Below, piece by piece: positions 17,787-25,511 of a stretch of DNA of 35,773 bases. The notes below the pieces were generated by a model. The model was not told the origin of the DNA. It saw nothing but the letters and a program-made list of their open reading frames with translations, and did not search any database. The position numbers and the translations under genes were made by a program. This DNA comes from Tannerella sp. (GTDB lineage Bacteria; Bacteroidota; Bacteroidia; Bacteroidales; Tannerellaceae), in assembly GCA_031265585.1 (NCBI GenBank), contig JAISCL010000348.1, positions 1 to 35,773 on the forward strand, in the 5' to 3' direction. The stretch's first letter is position 1, and every line of letters starts with the position of its first letter.

Positions 17787-19916
17787 ATGAAAAGAATCGG
17801 ATTATTCATTTTTTTTATGATTGCCGTCGCGGCAACAGTTAAAGCACAGGACGCCGAGCTTGTCCTGCAGGACGAATCAATACTTGTCGCTTTCGACCGG
17901 CATACGGGCGCGCTCGTCCGGATGGAAAACAAACGTACCGGCTGGATAATCGAACGGAGGCCGGAACTGGGAATCTCTTTCCGCATGCACGTTCCGCTCG
18001 AAGAACGCCGCTATAACTTTGTATACGGACAGAAACAGAAAGTAAAGAAAGCGGAAAAAGTATCGGCCGGTGAAATACGCCTGCAATGGAGCGAGCTTGA
18101 AAGCGAAAACGGAGGAACGCTGCCCATCATCCTGACGGCCGTTATTACGCTCAAAAACGGCGCCCTGACATTTAACACAAGCGTCGATAACCGGTCGAAG
18201 CTGACCGTCGAAACGGTCGATTATCCCTGTTTCGGCGATTTCAATCCCCCGTCAAGGGACGACCGCCTGAATGTCCGTACGATGTGGTACGGCAACCTGG
18301 AATCGCAGGAGATTTATCCCAATTTCGGCAATTCAAAAGGTTACTGGGGCGATTTTGTCCCGACGAAAACGTTCGATTCCTTCCGCAGCCTCTTTTGCCT
18401 CATCCAGGCCGGCGGACAGGGCCTTTACGTAGAACTGCACGACCCGTCGCAGTCCTGTCTGGTAGAATATTCATTCGAACAGTATCCGGCCAATGTGCAG
18501 TCGGTCGGTTCGCCTGTCCCCCGGCAGGACGAGATTTCAGGCCTCCCGGTACATATTGATTTTCATACCTGCCACTTTATTTTCACGCCGCCCGGCTCCA
18601 GGAAAGAACTGGTGCCCGTTGTTCTTCGCACATACAGCGGTAACTGGCACGAAGGCGTCGATCTTTACAGGGCATGGAGACAAACCTGGTTTAAACCCGC
18701 GCATCTTCCCGACTGGATAAAAGATGTTCATTCGTGGCTGCAGCTTCAGATTAACTCACCCGAACAGGATTACCGCGTAAAATACAGCGAACTTTATCAA
18801 TACGGAAAAGAATGTGCCGACCACGGCGTGAAAGCGATTCAACTGGTCGGCTGGAATCTCGGCGGACAGGATGGCGGAGACCCGAACCAAAACACGGATC
18901 CTGGACTGGGAACACGCGACGACTTGAAAAAAGCCATAGCCGCCATTGAAAGCCTGGGCGTGAGGATGGTCATGTTCGGAAAAATAAACTGGGGCGATAT
19001 GACAACCGACTGGTACAGAAACGAACTGTATAAATACGCCGCAACCGATCCGTACGGCATCCCTTACGTACATGGCGGATACAGCTACTATACGCCGACC
19101 CAGCTGTCCGGCATCAATAACCGGCGGCGCGGAGTGATGGACTTCTGCTCTCCCGCATTTCAGGACCTCATCACCAAAGAGTTCGAAAAGGTGCTTGACC
19201 TGGGCGCATCCGGATGGCTTTTCGACGAAAACTGTCACCACGGCGGCGTAAAATACAGTTTTGCCGCCGACCACAGCTACACGCCTCCCGGATACATTTA
19301 CGGCGCCGACATGCCGCTTGCCGCCAAAATGCGGGCAGCCGCCGACAACGTAAGCCGTGACTTCCTCTTTGCCGGCGAAGGCCATCAGGACTGGCAGATG
19401 CAGTACTATCCCTGTTCCTACTTCCGCATAAACGGCGGTTCGACGGCTGTCGACCGTTACATCGATCCGTATGCCCCGCTGGTAGTCGCCGTTACGGGCG
19501 TTGACGACCGCGAAATGCTCAACCTGATCCTGATGGCGCGCTATATCATAAGCTACGAGCCATACCATTTTAAAGGACATGTAAACGATTTTCCCCTGAC
19601 GCTGGAATACGGGAAAAAGATAGACGCTCTCCGCCGTAAGTACAGGGCTTATCTGTGGGATGCGGAATTTAGGGATACGCTGGGAGCAACGGTAAAGGCC
19701 GTCGGCTCAATCCGTCACTCCGTGTTTGTCGCCAAAAACGGCAAGCGCGCCGTTGTAATGGTCAACATGGAAGGAAATAAGGCGATTGAAGCCGAACTGG
19801 ATCTGTCAAACCCCGGCAAACTGATGGTCGCTTCGCCGGAAGACCCGGAACTGCGTCCGTTTCAGAAAAAGATAACCATCCCGGCCAGATCGGCTGTCGC
19901 AGTCATGGAACAGTAA
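17787..19916 (+). CDS. DUF6259-like secreted TIM-barrel glycosidase
   Basis: This 709-residue secreted protein has a signal peptide ending near 'VKAQ' (residue ~21). An N-terminal beta-sandwich (about 22-290, 'ILVAFDRHTGALVRMENKRT') precedes a barrel (about 310-620) with 'IKDVHSWLQLQINSPEQDYR', 'KAIQLVGWNLGGQDGGDPNQ' and 'GASGWLFDENCHHGG' containing Asp480-Glu481, placed like the nucleophile of GH36/GH31-type barrels. A small C-terminal beta domain follows. The arrangement matches DUF6259 proteins, related to clan-D-like alpha-glycosidases; the assignment is from memory of the family and the substrate is unknown. The start region (17774-17797) is nearly identical over 24 bases to that of the gene at 11347. 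This is the last gene of the enzyme run; a weak hairpin and the next gene's promoter follow. Confidence 0.75.
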   Translation: MKRIGLFIFFMIAVAATVKAQDAELVLQDESILVAFDRHTGALVRMENKRTGWIIERRPELGISFRMHVPLEERRYNFVYGQKQKVKKAEKVSAGEIRLQWSELESENGGTLPIILTAVITLKNGALTFNTSVDNRSKLTVETVDYPCFGDFNPPSRDDRLNVRTMWYGNLESQEIYPNFGNSKGYWGDFVPTKTFDSFRSLFCLIQAGGQGLYVELHDPSQSCLVEYSFEQYPANVQSVGSPVPRQDEISGLPVHIDFHTCHFIFTPPGSRKELVPVVLRTYSGNWHEGVDLYRAWRQTWFKPAHLPDWIKDVHSWLQLQINSPEQDYRVKYSELYQYGKECADHGVKAIQLVGWNLGGQDGGDPNQNTDPGLGTRDDLKKAIAAIESLGVRMVMFGKINWGDMTTDWYRNELYKYAATDPYGIPYVHGGYSYYTPTQLSGINNRRRGVMDFCSPAFQDLITKEFEKVLDLGASGWLFDENCHHGGVKYSFAADHSYTPPGYIYGADMPLAAKMRAAADNVSRDFLFAGEGHQDWQMQYYPCSYFRINGGSTAVDRYIDPYAPLVVAVTGVDDREMLNLILMARYIISYEPYHFKGHVNDFPLTLEYGKKIDALRRKYRAYLWDAEFRDTLGATVKAVGSIRHSVFVAKNGKRAVVMVNMEGNKAIEAELDLSNPGKLMVASPEDPELRPFQKKITIPARSAVAVMEQ

Positions 19917-19950
19917 ACACTTTTCATTAACTGAAAAGAAAAGCAGTGTT
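19916..19950 (+). terminator. Possible weak hairpin after the enzyme operon
   Basis: CTTTTCA (19920-19926) pairs with TGAAAAG (19932-19938); an alternative outer pairing joins AACACT (19916-19921) and AGTGTT (19945-19950). No U-run follows. It may be a weak terminator or an element in front of the ATPase promoter. Confidence 0.35.
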
Positions 19951-19979
19951 TGTAAATCGGAATAAAACCTGTACTTTTG
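19949..19979 (+). promoter_or_regulatory. Consensus promoter of the ATPase two-gene cassette
   Basis: TTTG (19949-19952), 19 bases, TACTTTTG (19972-19979): a full match to the Bacteroidota promoter. The start site would be near 19986, only ~13 bases before the ATG. The cassette is therefore likely expressed on its own, not as part of the sugar operon. Confidence 0.8.
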
Positions 19980-19998
19980 TGGAAAATTTTTTGATGTT

Positions 19999-21135
19999 AT
20001 GCATGAGACAATTATCATAAAAAATTTCGGGCCTGTTAAGGATATTGAAATTCAGAATATCAGTCCGTTTACCGTTTTTACCGGCGAATCGGGAAGCGGA
20101 AAGAGTACGGTTATGAAAGTCGTCGTGCTGTTTCGCTGGATATATAAGATGCTTAACCTCCGGTCGTATTTGAAGTATGCCAATATATCGCAGTCACCCT
20201 TTAATTTTGATTTCCGGCAATATCTGAAGAATAACGGCTTGTCGGATTATCTGAAACCCGATACGGATATTACCTACAAAAAGGGCAAAACCACCATTCA
20301 TTACAAAGGTAAGCTTGCAAGCTCGCCTGTCGTTCCGAAAGAAGAGTTGAGTCTGGAAAAAATGAACTTTATTGCCGACAAAAGAAACCTTATCCCCGAT
20401 ATGCTGGCGGCGAAAAAGAATGACAAAATCCCCATGAGTTTCTTTCTGGAAGAAACTTATAACGATTTTGTTACTTCGTCCGGACTTGTAAAGGAGTTAA
20501 CGATTGATTATTTGGGCGTCAAGTACTTTTCTAGGGAAACAGGCGCCGGTGTCAGGTATTTCATCGGAAGTATCAACGAAACCGACAATTACACAATTAA
20601 CATGGAAGACTCTTCTTCGGGAACTCAGATGGTTGTTCCGCTGTCCGTGATTATTGAGTATTTTTCAAAGCACTATGACTTCAAAGGGACGTTCAACAAT
20701 ATGATTTTTAAATATCTGTCTCAAAGCGACAGTTTGAAGGATTTCAGAGCAGAACAGAATATCGGCGATATAAAGCATAAAAACATCCATATTCATATCG
20801 AAGAGCCTGAATTGAGCCTGTATCCCGAAAGCCAGCGGAACCTGATTAATTTCATAGTAAACCGTTGCTTTGTTGAAAAACATAAGGATTACAATATGAC
20901 CCTTATGCTGGCGACTCACAGTCCGTATATTATTAACCACTTGAATTTGCTGATAAAAGCATCCGACAAAGATAAACCGGTTGAGGGCGCAAAAATTGCT
21001 TACGAAAATCTGGCTGTCTATCAGGTAGAGAACGGTAAAATCATTGATTTGAAAATACAGAACAAGCCTTTGATTAATACAAATATCCTTTCGGAAACGA
21101 TTAACAGTATTTACGCCGATTACAACAGTTTATGA
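19999..21135 (+). CDS. OLD-like AAA (AAA15/AAA21-type) ATPase, first gene of a two-gene cassette
   Basis: This 378-residue cytoplasmic ABC/SMC-class ATPase has Walker A GESGSGKST (29-37), a signature-like 'EDSSSGTQMVVPL' (203-215), Walker B 'IHIHIEEPELSLYP' with Glu268/Glu269, and the switch His in 'LATHSPYII' (His307). This is the arrangement of the overcoming-lysogenization-defect (OLD) and AriA/PtuA-like ATPases. Unlike OLD or Gabija GajA it lacks a C-terminal Toprim nuclease domain; the chain ends soon after the ATPase core. It overlaps the next gene by ATGA, so the partner is translationally coupled and may supply the effector activity. It lies in sugar-utilisation genes but has its own promoter and a clearly more A+T-rich composition than the flanking enzymes, which suggests horizontal gain. 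A defence role is inferred from architecture only. Confidence 0.88.
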   Translation: MHETIIIKNFGPVKDIEIQNISPFTVFTGESGSGKSTVMKVVVLFRWIYKMLNLRSYLKYANISQSPFNFDFRQYLKNNGLSDYLKPDTDITYKKGKTTIHYKGKLASSPVVPKEELSLEKMNFIADKRNLIPDMLAAKKNDKIPMSFFLEETYNDFVTSSGLVKELTIDYLGVKYFSRETGAGVRYFIGSINETDNYTINMEDSSSGTQMVVPLSVIIEYFSKHYDFKGTFNNMIFKYLSQSDSLKDFRAEQNIGDIKHKNIHIHIEEPELSLYPESQRNLINFIVNRCFVEKHKDYNMTLMLATHSPYIINHLNLLIKASDKDKPVEGAKIAYENLAVYQVENGKIIDLKIQNKPLINTNILSETINSIYADYNSL

Positions 21136-21776
21136 TGAAAAGATTACTGGAGCAGGATTTTGTTAGTCATTATAACCGGGAACCGAATTTGCCGGTAAAG
21201 TGTATCATCAACTGTAAATCAACCCGGGCAAAGGAATTTGCTCTCAAAGATGACGCTACGATGATTTATGAGTCAGGCGTCGCAAAATACAGTAATCCTC
21301 GGAAGGCAAATGTCGCTGTTATCAATTACGAAAGTTTTATTACATCATTACCGCCGAGAGTGAAAAATACCGGTTCGATTGGAAAGGATATTTGCGATTT
21401 GATTATTTATACTGATAATAATGTCCATTTTTTACTCAACGAATTAACGGATACAGGGACTGCATATCTTTACGTACACAAAACTTATGGCAGAAAAACG
21501 GAAGGTAAAATATCCAAAGCGCGACGACAGTTAAAACAATCTTTGGAAAATCTTATAAAAATTCCTTCGATAAACAGTTATATTCAAACTTTTTCAACAA
21601 AGCGCTGTTGTTTTTTCAGCAGGCAGGAAAATGCGCCGCAAGAGATAAGTGCGACAAAGTATTTTAACCTGCCCAACACTCTTTATATAGATGGCAATCA
21701 CGTGAAAAATCCGGATATTGAAAATATGGGATTTGAATATTGGGAATTTTATGGCAGTCAAACATATCAGCTATAA
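21132..21776 (+). CDS. Small protein of unknown function coupled to the OLD-like ATPase (possible effector)
   Basis: This 214-residue protein has no signal peptide or membrane segment. I do not recognise the family. Its middle, 'KDICDLIIYTDNNVHFLLNELTDTGT' (85-110), then 'GKISKARRQLKQSLENLIKI' (125-144), resembles the core of PD-(D/E)XK-type nucleases: an Asp (89) on one strand, a Glu (104) on the next, then a basic helix. However, the usual Lys after Glu is replaced (E-L-T), so a degenerate nuclease fold or a chance likeness are both possible. Basic residues and cysteines (24, 28, 88, 159, 160) are scattered. It starts within the ATPase stop (ATGA), the usual layout of a sensor-effector pair. 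No third gene follows; 157 bases separate it from the rhamnosidase. Confidence 0.75.
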   Translation: MMKRLLEQDFVSHYNREPNLPVKCIINCKSTRAKEFALKDDATMIYESGVAKYSNPRKANVAVINYESFITSLPPRVKNTGSIGKDICDLIIYTDNNVHFLLNELTDTGTAYLYVHKTYGRKTEGKISKARRQLKQSLENLIKIPSINSYIQTFSTKRCCFFSRQENAPQEISATKYFNLPNTLYIDGNHVKNPDIENMGFEYWEFYGSQTYQL

Positions 21777-21819
21777 AAACTGGACTGGATGCTTACTGAT
21801 AGGGGTAATATGAACAGGA

Positions 21820-21837
21820 TGTCGAATATTTTCGACA
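21820..21837. promoter_or_regulatory. Inverted repeat upstream of the rhamnosidase gene
   Basis: TGTCGAA and TTCGACA (7-bp arms, 4-base spacer TATT) lie 44 bases after the cassette and 97 bases before the rhamnosidase start. The size fits a regulator operator; without a U-run it is a poor terminator. No clear -7 box was found for the rhamnosidase. Confidence 0.35.
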
Positions 21838-21933
21838 AATTAACATGTAATATAACGGCAGATTTCACGTTTTTTTCGGAGATTTAAACGGACTTCCGCT
21901 CGTTGGAAAACAATATTTATAGAAAAATACAAT

Positions 21934-24720
21934 ATGAATAGATTTTTACCTGGCATTCTTTTGATACATGCGGTTTTAATGCCGCTTTTGTCCGGCGCTG
22001 CGCCCTCGCTGCAAAAAAAGGTTTATGCGACGGGACTGGCATGTGAGTATTTAGTCAATCCGCTTGGGACGGATGTTCCGCAACCGCGACTGTCGTGGAA
22101 AGTGGAGCAGTCCGCTGATGCGCCTGGAAATCAGGTGCAGAACGCATACCGGATCCTGGTAGCGTCTTCGTCCGAAAAGCTGGCCGCCGGTCGGGGAGAC
22201 GTCTGGGATAGCGGAAAAATCGCTTCCAACCGCTCCATACAGGTGGTCTACGAAGGAGCGCACCTGGAAAGCATGCAGCGCTACTGGTGGAAAGTGAAGA
22301 TCTGGAGCAGCTCGGGCGAATCCGAGTGGAGCGAACCGGCGTACTGGGTAACAGGAATCATCCGGCCGTTTGAGTGGCAGGCGCGATGGATCGGCGACAA
22401 GCCGGACACGGCCTTGAGAACCTACAAATCGTATATACAGGATCATTATAAATCAAAGGACTTCGACGTAAATTACTGGGCGAATCCTCCCTGTACTCCC
22501 TCGCCGCTGCTTCGCAAATCATTTATCATCGACAGGCAGCCGAAGCAGGCGTTCCTCTACGTCTCGGCGCTGGGTTACTACGAAATCTGGCTGAACGGGA
22601 ACCGCATTGGCGACCAGCTGCAGGCTCCGGAGTGGACCAATTATTTCGACCGTGTCCAGTACCGGGCTTTCGACCTCAGCGAACAGCTCGAAAAGGGCGA
22701 AAACGTGCTTGCAGCTACGCTTGCCGACGGCTGGTGCCTCGGACGCACGGGAGGAATAAAGTGGATGCATTCCTTCCCCCACCGCGGCTTTTACGCCCTC
22801 GACCGGCGCCTGATAGCCCAGCTGGCCATTGTTTATGACGACGGTTCCGGCGACATGCTTATCACCGACGGCTCGTGGAAAATCAATACCGACGGCTACA
22901 TCCGGCGTGCAGACAACTTCACGGGCCAAACCATCGACGCCCGGAAAATCATCCCGGGATGGAACCGGCCGGGATTCGACGACACGGCATGGGATCGCGC
23001 GTACGAAGACAATACGGTGAAGCGCAACCTGGTAGCCCAGAAAAACGAGCCGATACGCGTCCACAGGGAACTGAAGCCGGTGGAAATCACATCGCGGGAC
23101 GGAAAATACACCGTCAATTTCGGACAGAACATCGCCGGACACTGTGCACTCAAAATAAAAGGAAAAGAGGGCGCCGTCATTACCGTCCGGCACGGCGAGT
23201 GGCTCAGGGACGACGGCCGCCTCTACACCGAAAGCCTCGGACATGCCCTGGCTGTAGACACGTTCATCCTTTCGGGAAACGACGATTATTTCGATCCCTC
23301 CTTCACATACCACGGCTTCCAGTATGCCGAAGTTTCGGTACCGGACATTCCGCTGACGGCGGATATGATTTCCGCCAAAGCGGTCTCCTCCGACCCGGCG
23401 GTTACAGGCGCTTTCGAGTGCTCGAATCCGAAACTGAACCAACTGTACCGCAACATCGTGTGGACACAGCGCAACAACATGTACAGCATTCTGCACGACA
23501 ATCCTTCGCGCGACGAGCGCACAGGCGCGGTAGGCGACGTCCTTATATTCTGTCAAAGCAGCATCTTCAACATGGACATGGCGGCTTTTTACACGAAACT
23601 CTCCCATGACCTGAATGAAAATGCCTTCAATGGACAGTTTTTTTCCATGATACCCTCGCTGGCCCACGAAAATTTCTGGAACGGATGGGTCGGCGCACCG
23701 GGATGGGCGGAAGGCGCCATCATAATACCGTGGCGGATGTATCAGAATTATAACGACATACGCGCCATCCGGGAACTCTATGCCGCCATGAAAAAGCATG
23801 TTGACGCCACGGAAAGGGAAAACCCGGACCTGATATGGAAAGTCCGCCATAATCACAATAACGACTGGCTGAATGCCAATACGATAGCCGCTCCGCCCGA
23901 TCCGACCTACAGTACAACGCGCGGAAGCATTAACGACGACCTTTTTTCCACGGCCTTTTTCGCCTGTGCCGCTCAAATGCTGTCGGATATCGCCCGTACG
24001 CTCGGATACGCAGCCGACGCAAGGCATTACGGGGAACTTGCCGGCAAGATAAAGGCGAAAATCCTTGCCCTGTATGTCCGGGACGACGGCTATATCGAAG
24101 GAAATACACAGGGAACCTACGCGCTCGCCCTCAGCTTCGACCTGCTCCCGCAAAACCTCCGCGACAAGGCGTTTGCCCGCTTGCTGGAATGTATCGAGGA
24201 ATACGACTGCCGGATTTCGACGGGCTTCATCACGACTCCCCTGCTGATGCAGGAACTTGTTAATTTCGGACGCACGGATATCGCCTACCGCCTGCTCGAA
24301 TCGGAACGTTTCCCGTCATGGATTTTCCCGATAAACGTCGGCGCGACAACCATCTGGGAGCGCTGGGACGCTGTAGTTCCCGGACGGGGCATTCAGGAAT
24401 CGGGAATGAACTCGCTGGATCATGTAGCTTTCGGCGCCGTCGGGGAATGGATGTTCAGGCATATCCTGGGGATTAATCCCGACGACAAGCATCCGGGATA
24501 CGGACATTTTACCATCCATCCCCGTCCGGGCGGCTCGCTGACCTGGGCTAAAGGCTCATACAATTCCATCAGGGGAGAAATCGCTTCCGAATGGAAAATC
24601 GAAGACGGCGTATTTACCCTGAAAGTGAAAATCCCCGCAAATACCACCGCCACAATCGTATTACCGGTAAAAGGCGCAATCGAAGCCGGTTCGGGCGAAC
24701 ATGTTTTTGTAGATAAATAA
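21934..24720 (+). CDS. GH78 alpha-L-rhamnosidase, secreted
   Basis: This 928-residue enzyme would remove terminal alpha-L-rhamnose from polysaccharides or glycosides. A signal peptide ends near 'LLSGAA' (residue ~23). Domains in order: an N-terminal fibronectin-like domain (about 35-140, 'ACEYLVNPLGTDVPQPRLSW'), the rhamnosidase N domain ('ALGYYEIWLNGNRIGDQLQA', about 210-340), the concanavalin-like domain (about 375-475, 'YTVNFGQNIAGHCALKIKGK'), the (alpha/alpha)6 catalytic barrel from about 490 and a C-terminal beta domain. The GH78 catalytic motif reads 'DNPSRDERTGAVGD' (522-535), with Asp527/Glu528 where the family has its essential acidic residues; 'ATTIWERWD' lies near residue 806. The length is normal. 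It is encoded alone after the ATPase cassette. Gene composition is G+C-rich, producing long antisense shadow frames. Confidence 0.95.
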   Translation: MNRFLPGILLIHAVLMPLLSGAAPSLQKKVYATGLACEYLVNPLGTDVPQPRLSWKVEQSADAPGNQVQNAYRILVASSSEKLAAGRGDVWDSGKIASNRSIQVVYEGAHLESMQRYWWKVKIWSSSGESEWSEPAYWVTGIIRPFEWQARWIGDKPDTALRTYKSYIQDHYKSKDFDVNYWANPPCTPSPLLRKSFIIDRQPKQAFLYVSALGYYEIWLNGNRIGDQLQAPEWTNYFDRVQYRAFDLSEQLEKGENVLAATLADGWCLGRTGGIKWMHSFPHRGFYALDRRLIAQLAIVYDDGSGDMLITDGSWKINTDGYIRRADNFTGQTIDARKIIPGWNRPGFDDTAWDRAYEDNTVKRNLVAQKNEPIRVHRELKPVEITSRDGKYTVNFGQNIAGHCALKIKGKEGAVITVRHGEWLRDDGRLYTESLGHALAVDTFILSGNDDYFDPSFTYHGFQYAEVSVPDIPLTADMISAKAVSSDPAVTGAFECSNPKLNQLYRNIVWTQRNNMYSILHDNPSRDERTGAVGDVLIFCQSSIFNMDMAAFYTKLSHDLNENAFNGQFFSMIPSLAHENFWNGWVGAPGWAEGAIIIPWRMYQNYNDIRAIRELYAAMKKHVDATERENPDLIWKVRHNHNNDWLNANTIAAPPDPTYSTTRGSINDDLFSTAFFACAAQMLSDIARTLGYAADARHYGELAGKIKAKILALYVRDDGYIEGNTQGTYALALSFDLLPQNLRDKAFARLLECIEEYDCRISTGFITTPLLMQELVNFGRTDIAYRLLESERFPSWIFPINVGATTIWERWDAVVPGRGIQESGMNSLDHVAFGAVGEWMFRHILGINPDDKHPGYGHFTIHPRPGGSLTWAKGSYNSIRGEIASEWKIEDGVFTLKVKIPANTTATIVLPVKGAIEAGSGEHVFVDK

Positions 24721-24721
24721 G

Positions 24722-24910
24722 ATACATAGCGGCGTTACGAAATCAAAGCGGAGCGCCGGTTTTTTATGCCTCCTCCTGCTTTTCTGCGCGGCGGTCATGC
24801 CCGGCAGGGCAGGGGTGCAGGACACGGAGTTCCGGCTCGTGGCGCCGGATTTGGGTGACGCTAATTCCGGCGGATCATGCGGTTACTTTGATGCGCCGAT
24901 GATGATCATG
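24722..24910 (+). pseudogene. Possible 5' remnant of a secreted-protein gene
   Basis: Just after the rhamnosidase stop, one frame encodes a basic stretch, a hydrophobic core ('GFLCLLLLFCAAVMPGRAG', from about 24755) and then 'TEFRLVAPDLGDANSGG', which reads like a signal peptide plus the start of a mature protein. No in-frame ATG, GTG or TTG precedes it, and no recognisable domain follows before the frame runs into the repeat cluster at 24982. It is probably a decayed gene start, but the call rests only on signal-peptide-like composition. Confidence 0.3.
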
Positions 24911-24981
24911 ATCACCGGCGGTTCTGTTCGGGAGGCACATGTTAACATTCGGTTATACAATGGTTCCCTCGCCACCAACAT

Positions 24982-25110
24982 GCCATCCCTCCGGGATTCT
25001 CGACCGGCATGGAGGGGATTTTTCTACCGGTGTGGCATCCCGATGGGATTCTTGACCGTCGTAACCATGATCTTCTGCCGACATGGCATCCCCGTACGGG
25101 ATTCACAGGG
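24982..25110. repeat. Degenerate ~26-bp repeat cluster with CATCCCnnnnGGGATTC palindromic cores
   Basis: Clear units start at 24982 (GCCATCCCTCCGGGATTC), 25034 (GGCATCCCGATGGGATTC) and 25085 (GGCATCCCCGTACGGGATTC), spaced 51-52 bases. A weaker copy starts at 25007 (GGCATGGAGGGGATTTTT), roughly midway between the first two, and 25060-25084 keeps only traces of the unit tail, so the basic period is about 26. The cores are inverted repeats. With the remnant above, this explains most of the 474-base gap 24721-25194. Confidence 0.6.
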
Positions 25111-25194
25111 TAAAAAAAACCGGATTGGCTTTCTTTTTTGCAGATCGTCAACCCGGACTTTTGCTTTCATTTCTCCGAATCCTGTATGGAAAAA

Positions 25195-25356
25195 TCAATA
25201 TACAGGTTCAAAATCATCTTTACCGATGCCACATAAAGGACATACCCAATCTTCAGGAATATCTTCGAACGCTGTTCCCGGCGCTATGCCTCCGTCCGAA
25301 TCGCCTTCTGCCGGATCATATACATATCCGCATACTATGCATTTGTACTTTTTCAT
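25195..25356 (-). CDS. Rubredoxin
   Basis: This 53-residue one-iron electron-transfer protein has the two rubredoxin knuckles C6-I-V-C9-G-Y and C39-P-L-C42-G, the '[22 protein letters not shown]' loop and 'WVCPLCG'. The frame is open 13 codons upstream, but the ATG at 25356 gives exact rubredoxin length and is preceded by a proper promoter. It serves as a soluble cytoplasmic electron carrier, typically to rubrerythrin, oxidases or peroxide/superoxide reductases in anaerobes. It stands alone, divergent from the antiporter gene. Confidence 0.97.
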   Translation of the reverse strand: MKKYKCIVCGYVYDPAEGDSDGGIAPGTAFEDIPEDWVCPLCGIGKDDFEPVY

Positions 25357-25382
25357 ATCATTATTTGTTAGAATTAAACGTT

Positions 25383-25413
25383 CAAATATAATCATTTATT
25401 TTTATTCGGACAA
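25383..25413 (-). promoter_or_regulatory. Promoter of the rubredoxin gene
   Basis: Read on the minus strand: TTG (25413-25411), 20 bases, TATATTTG (25390-25383), a full Bacteroidota consensus. The start site would lie about 20 bases before the ATG at 25356. Confidence 0.75.
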
Positions 25414-25464
25414 TTTCTTTTCGGAAAGGAATCTTTTATCTCTTTCTTTTTTGCCGGAAAATTG

Positions 25465-25472
25465 TAACTTTG
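25465..25472 (+). promoter_or_regulatory. Probable -7 box of the antiporter/SGNH operon
   Basis: TAACTTTG lies 39 bases before the ATG at 25512. The -33 region is only a T-rich stretch (25443-25452), so the promoter is weaker than the rubredoxin one. Confidence 0.5.
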
Positions 25473-25511
25473 CATTCTTAAAAAACAAGCATTACGAACA
25501 AAAAAGATACG

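Noticed and set aside
22519-24153. Long (544-codon) open frame on the minus strand inside the rhamnosidase gene
   Set aside because: It is antisense to a clear GH78 catalytic region and arises from G+C-rich codon bias; its translation shows no domain, signal or promoter.
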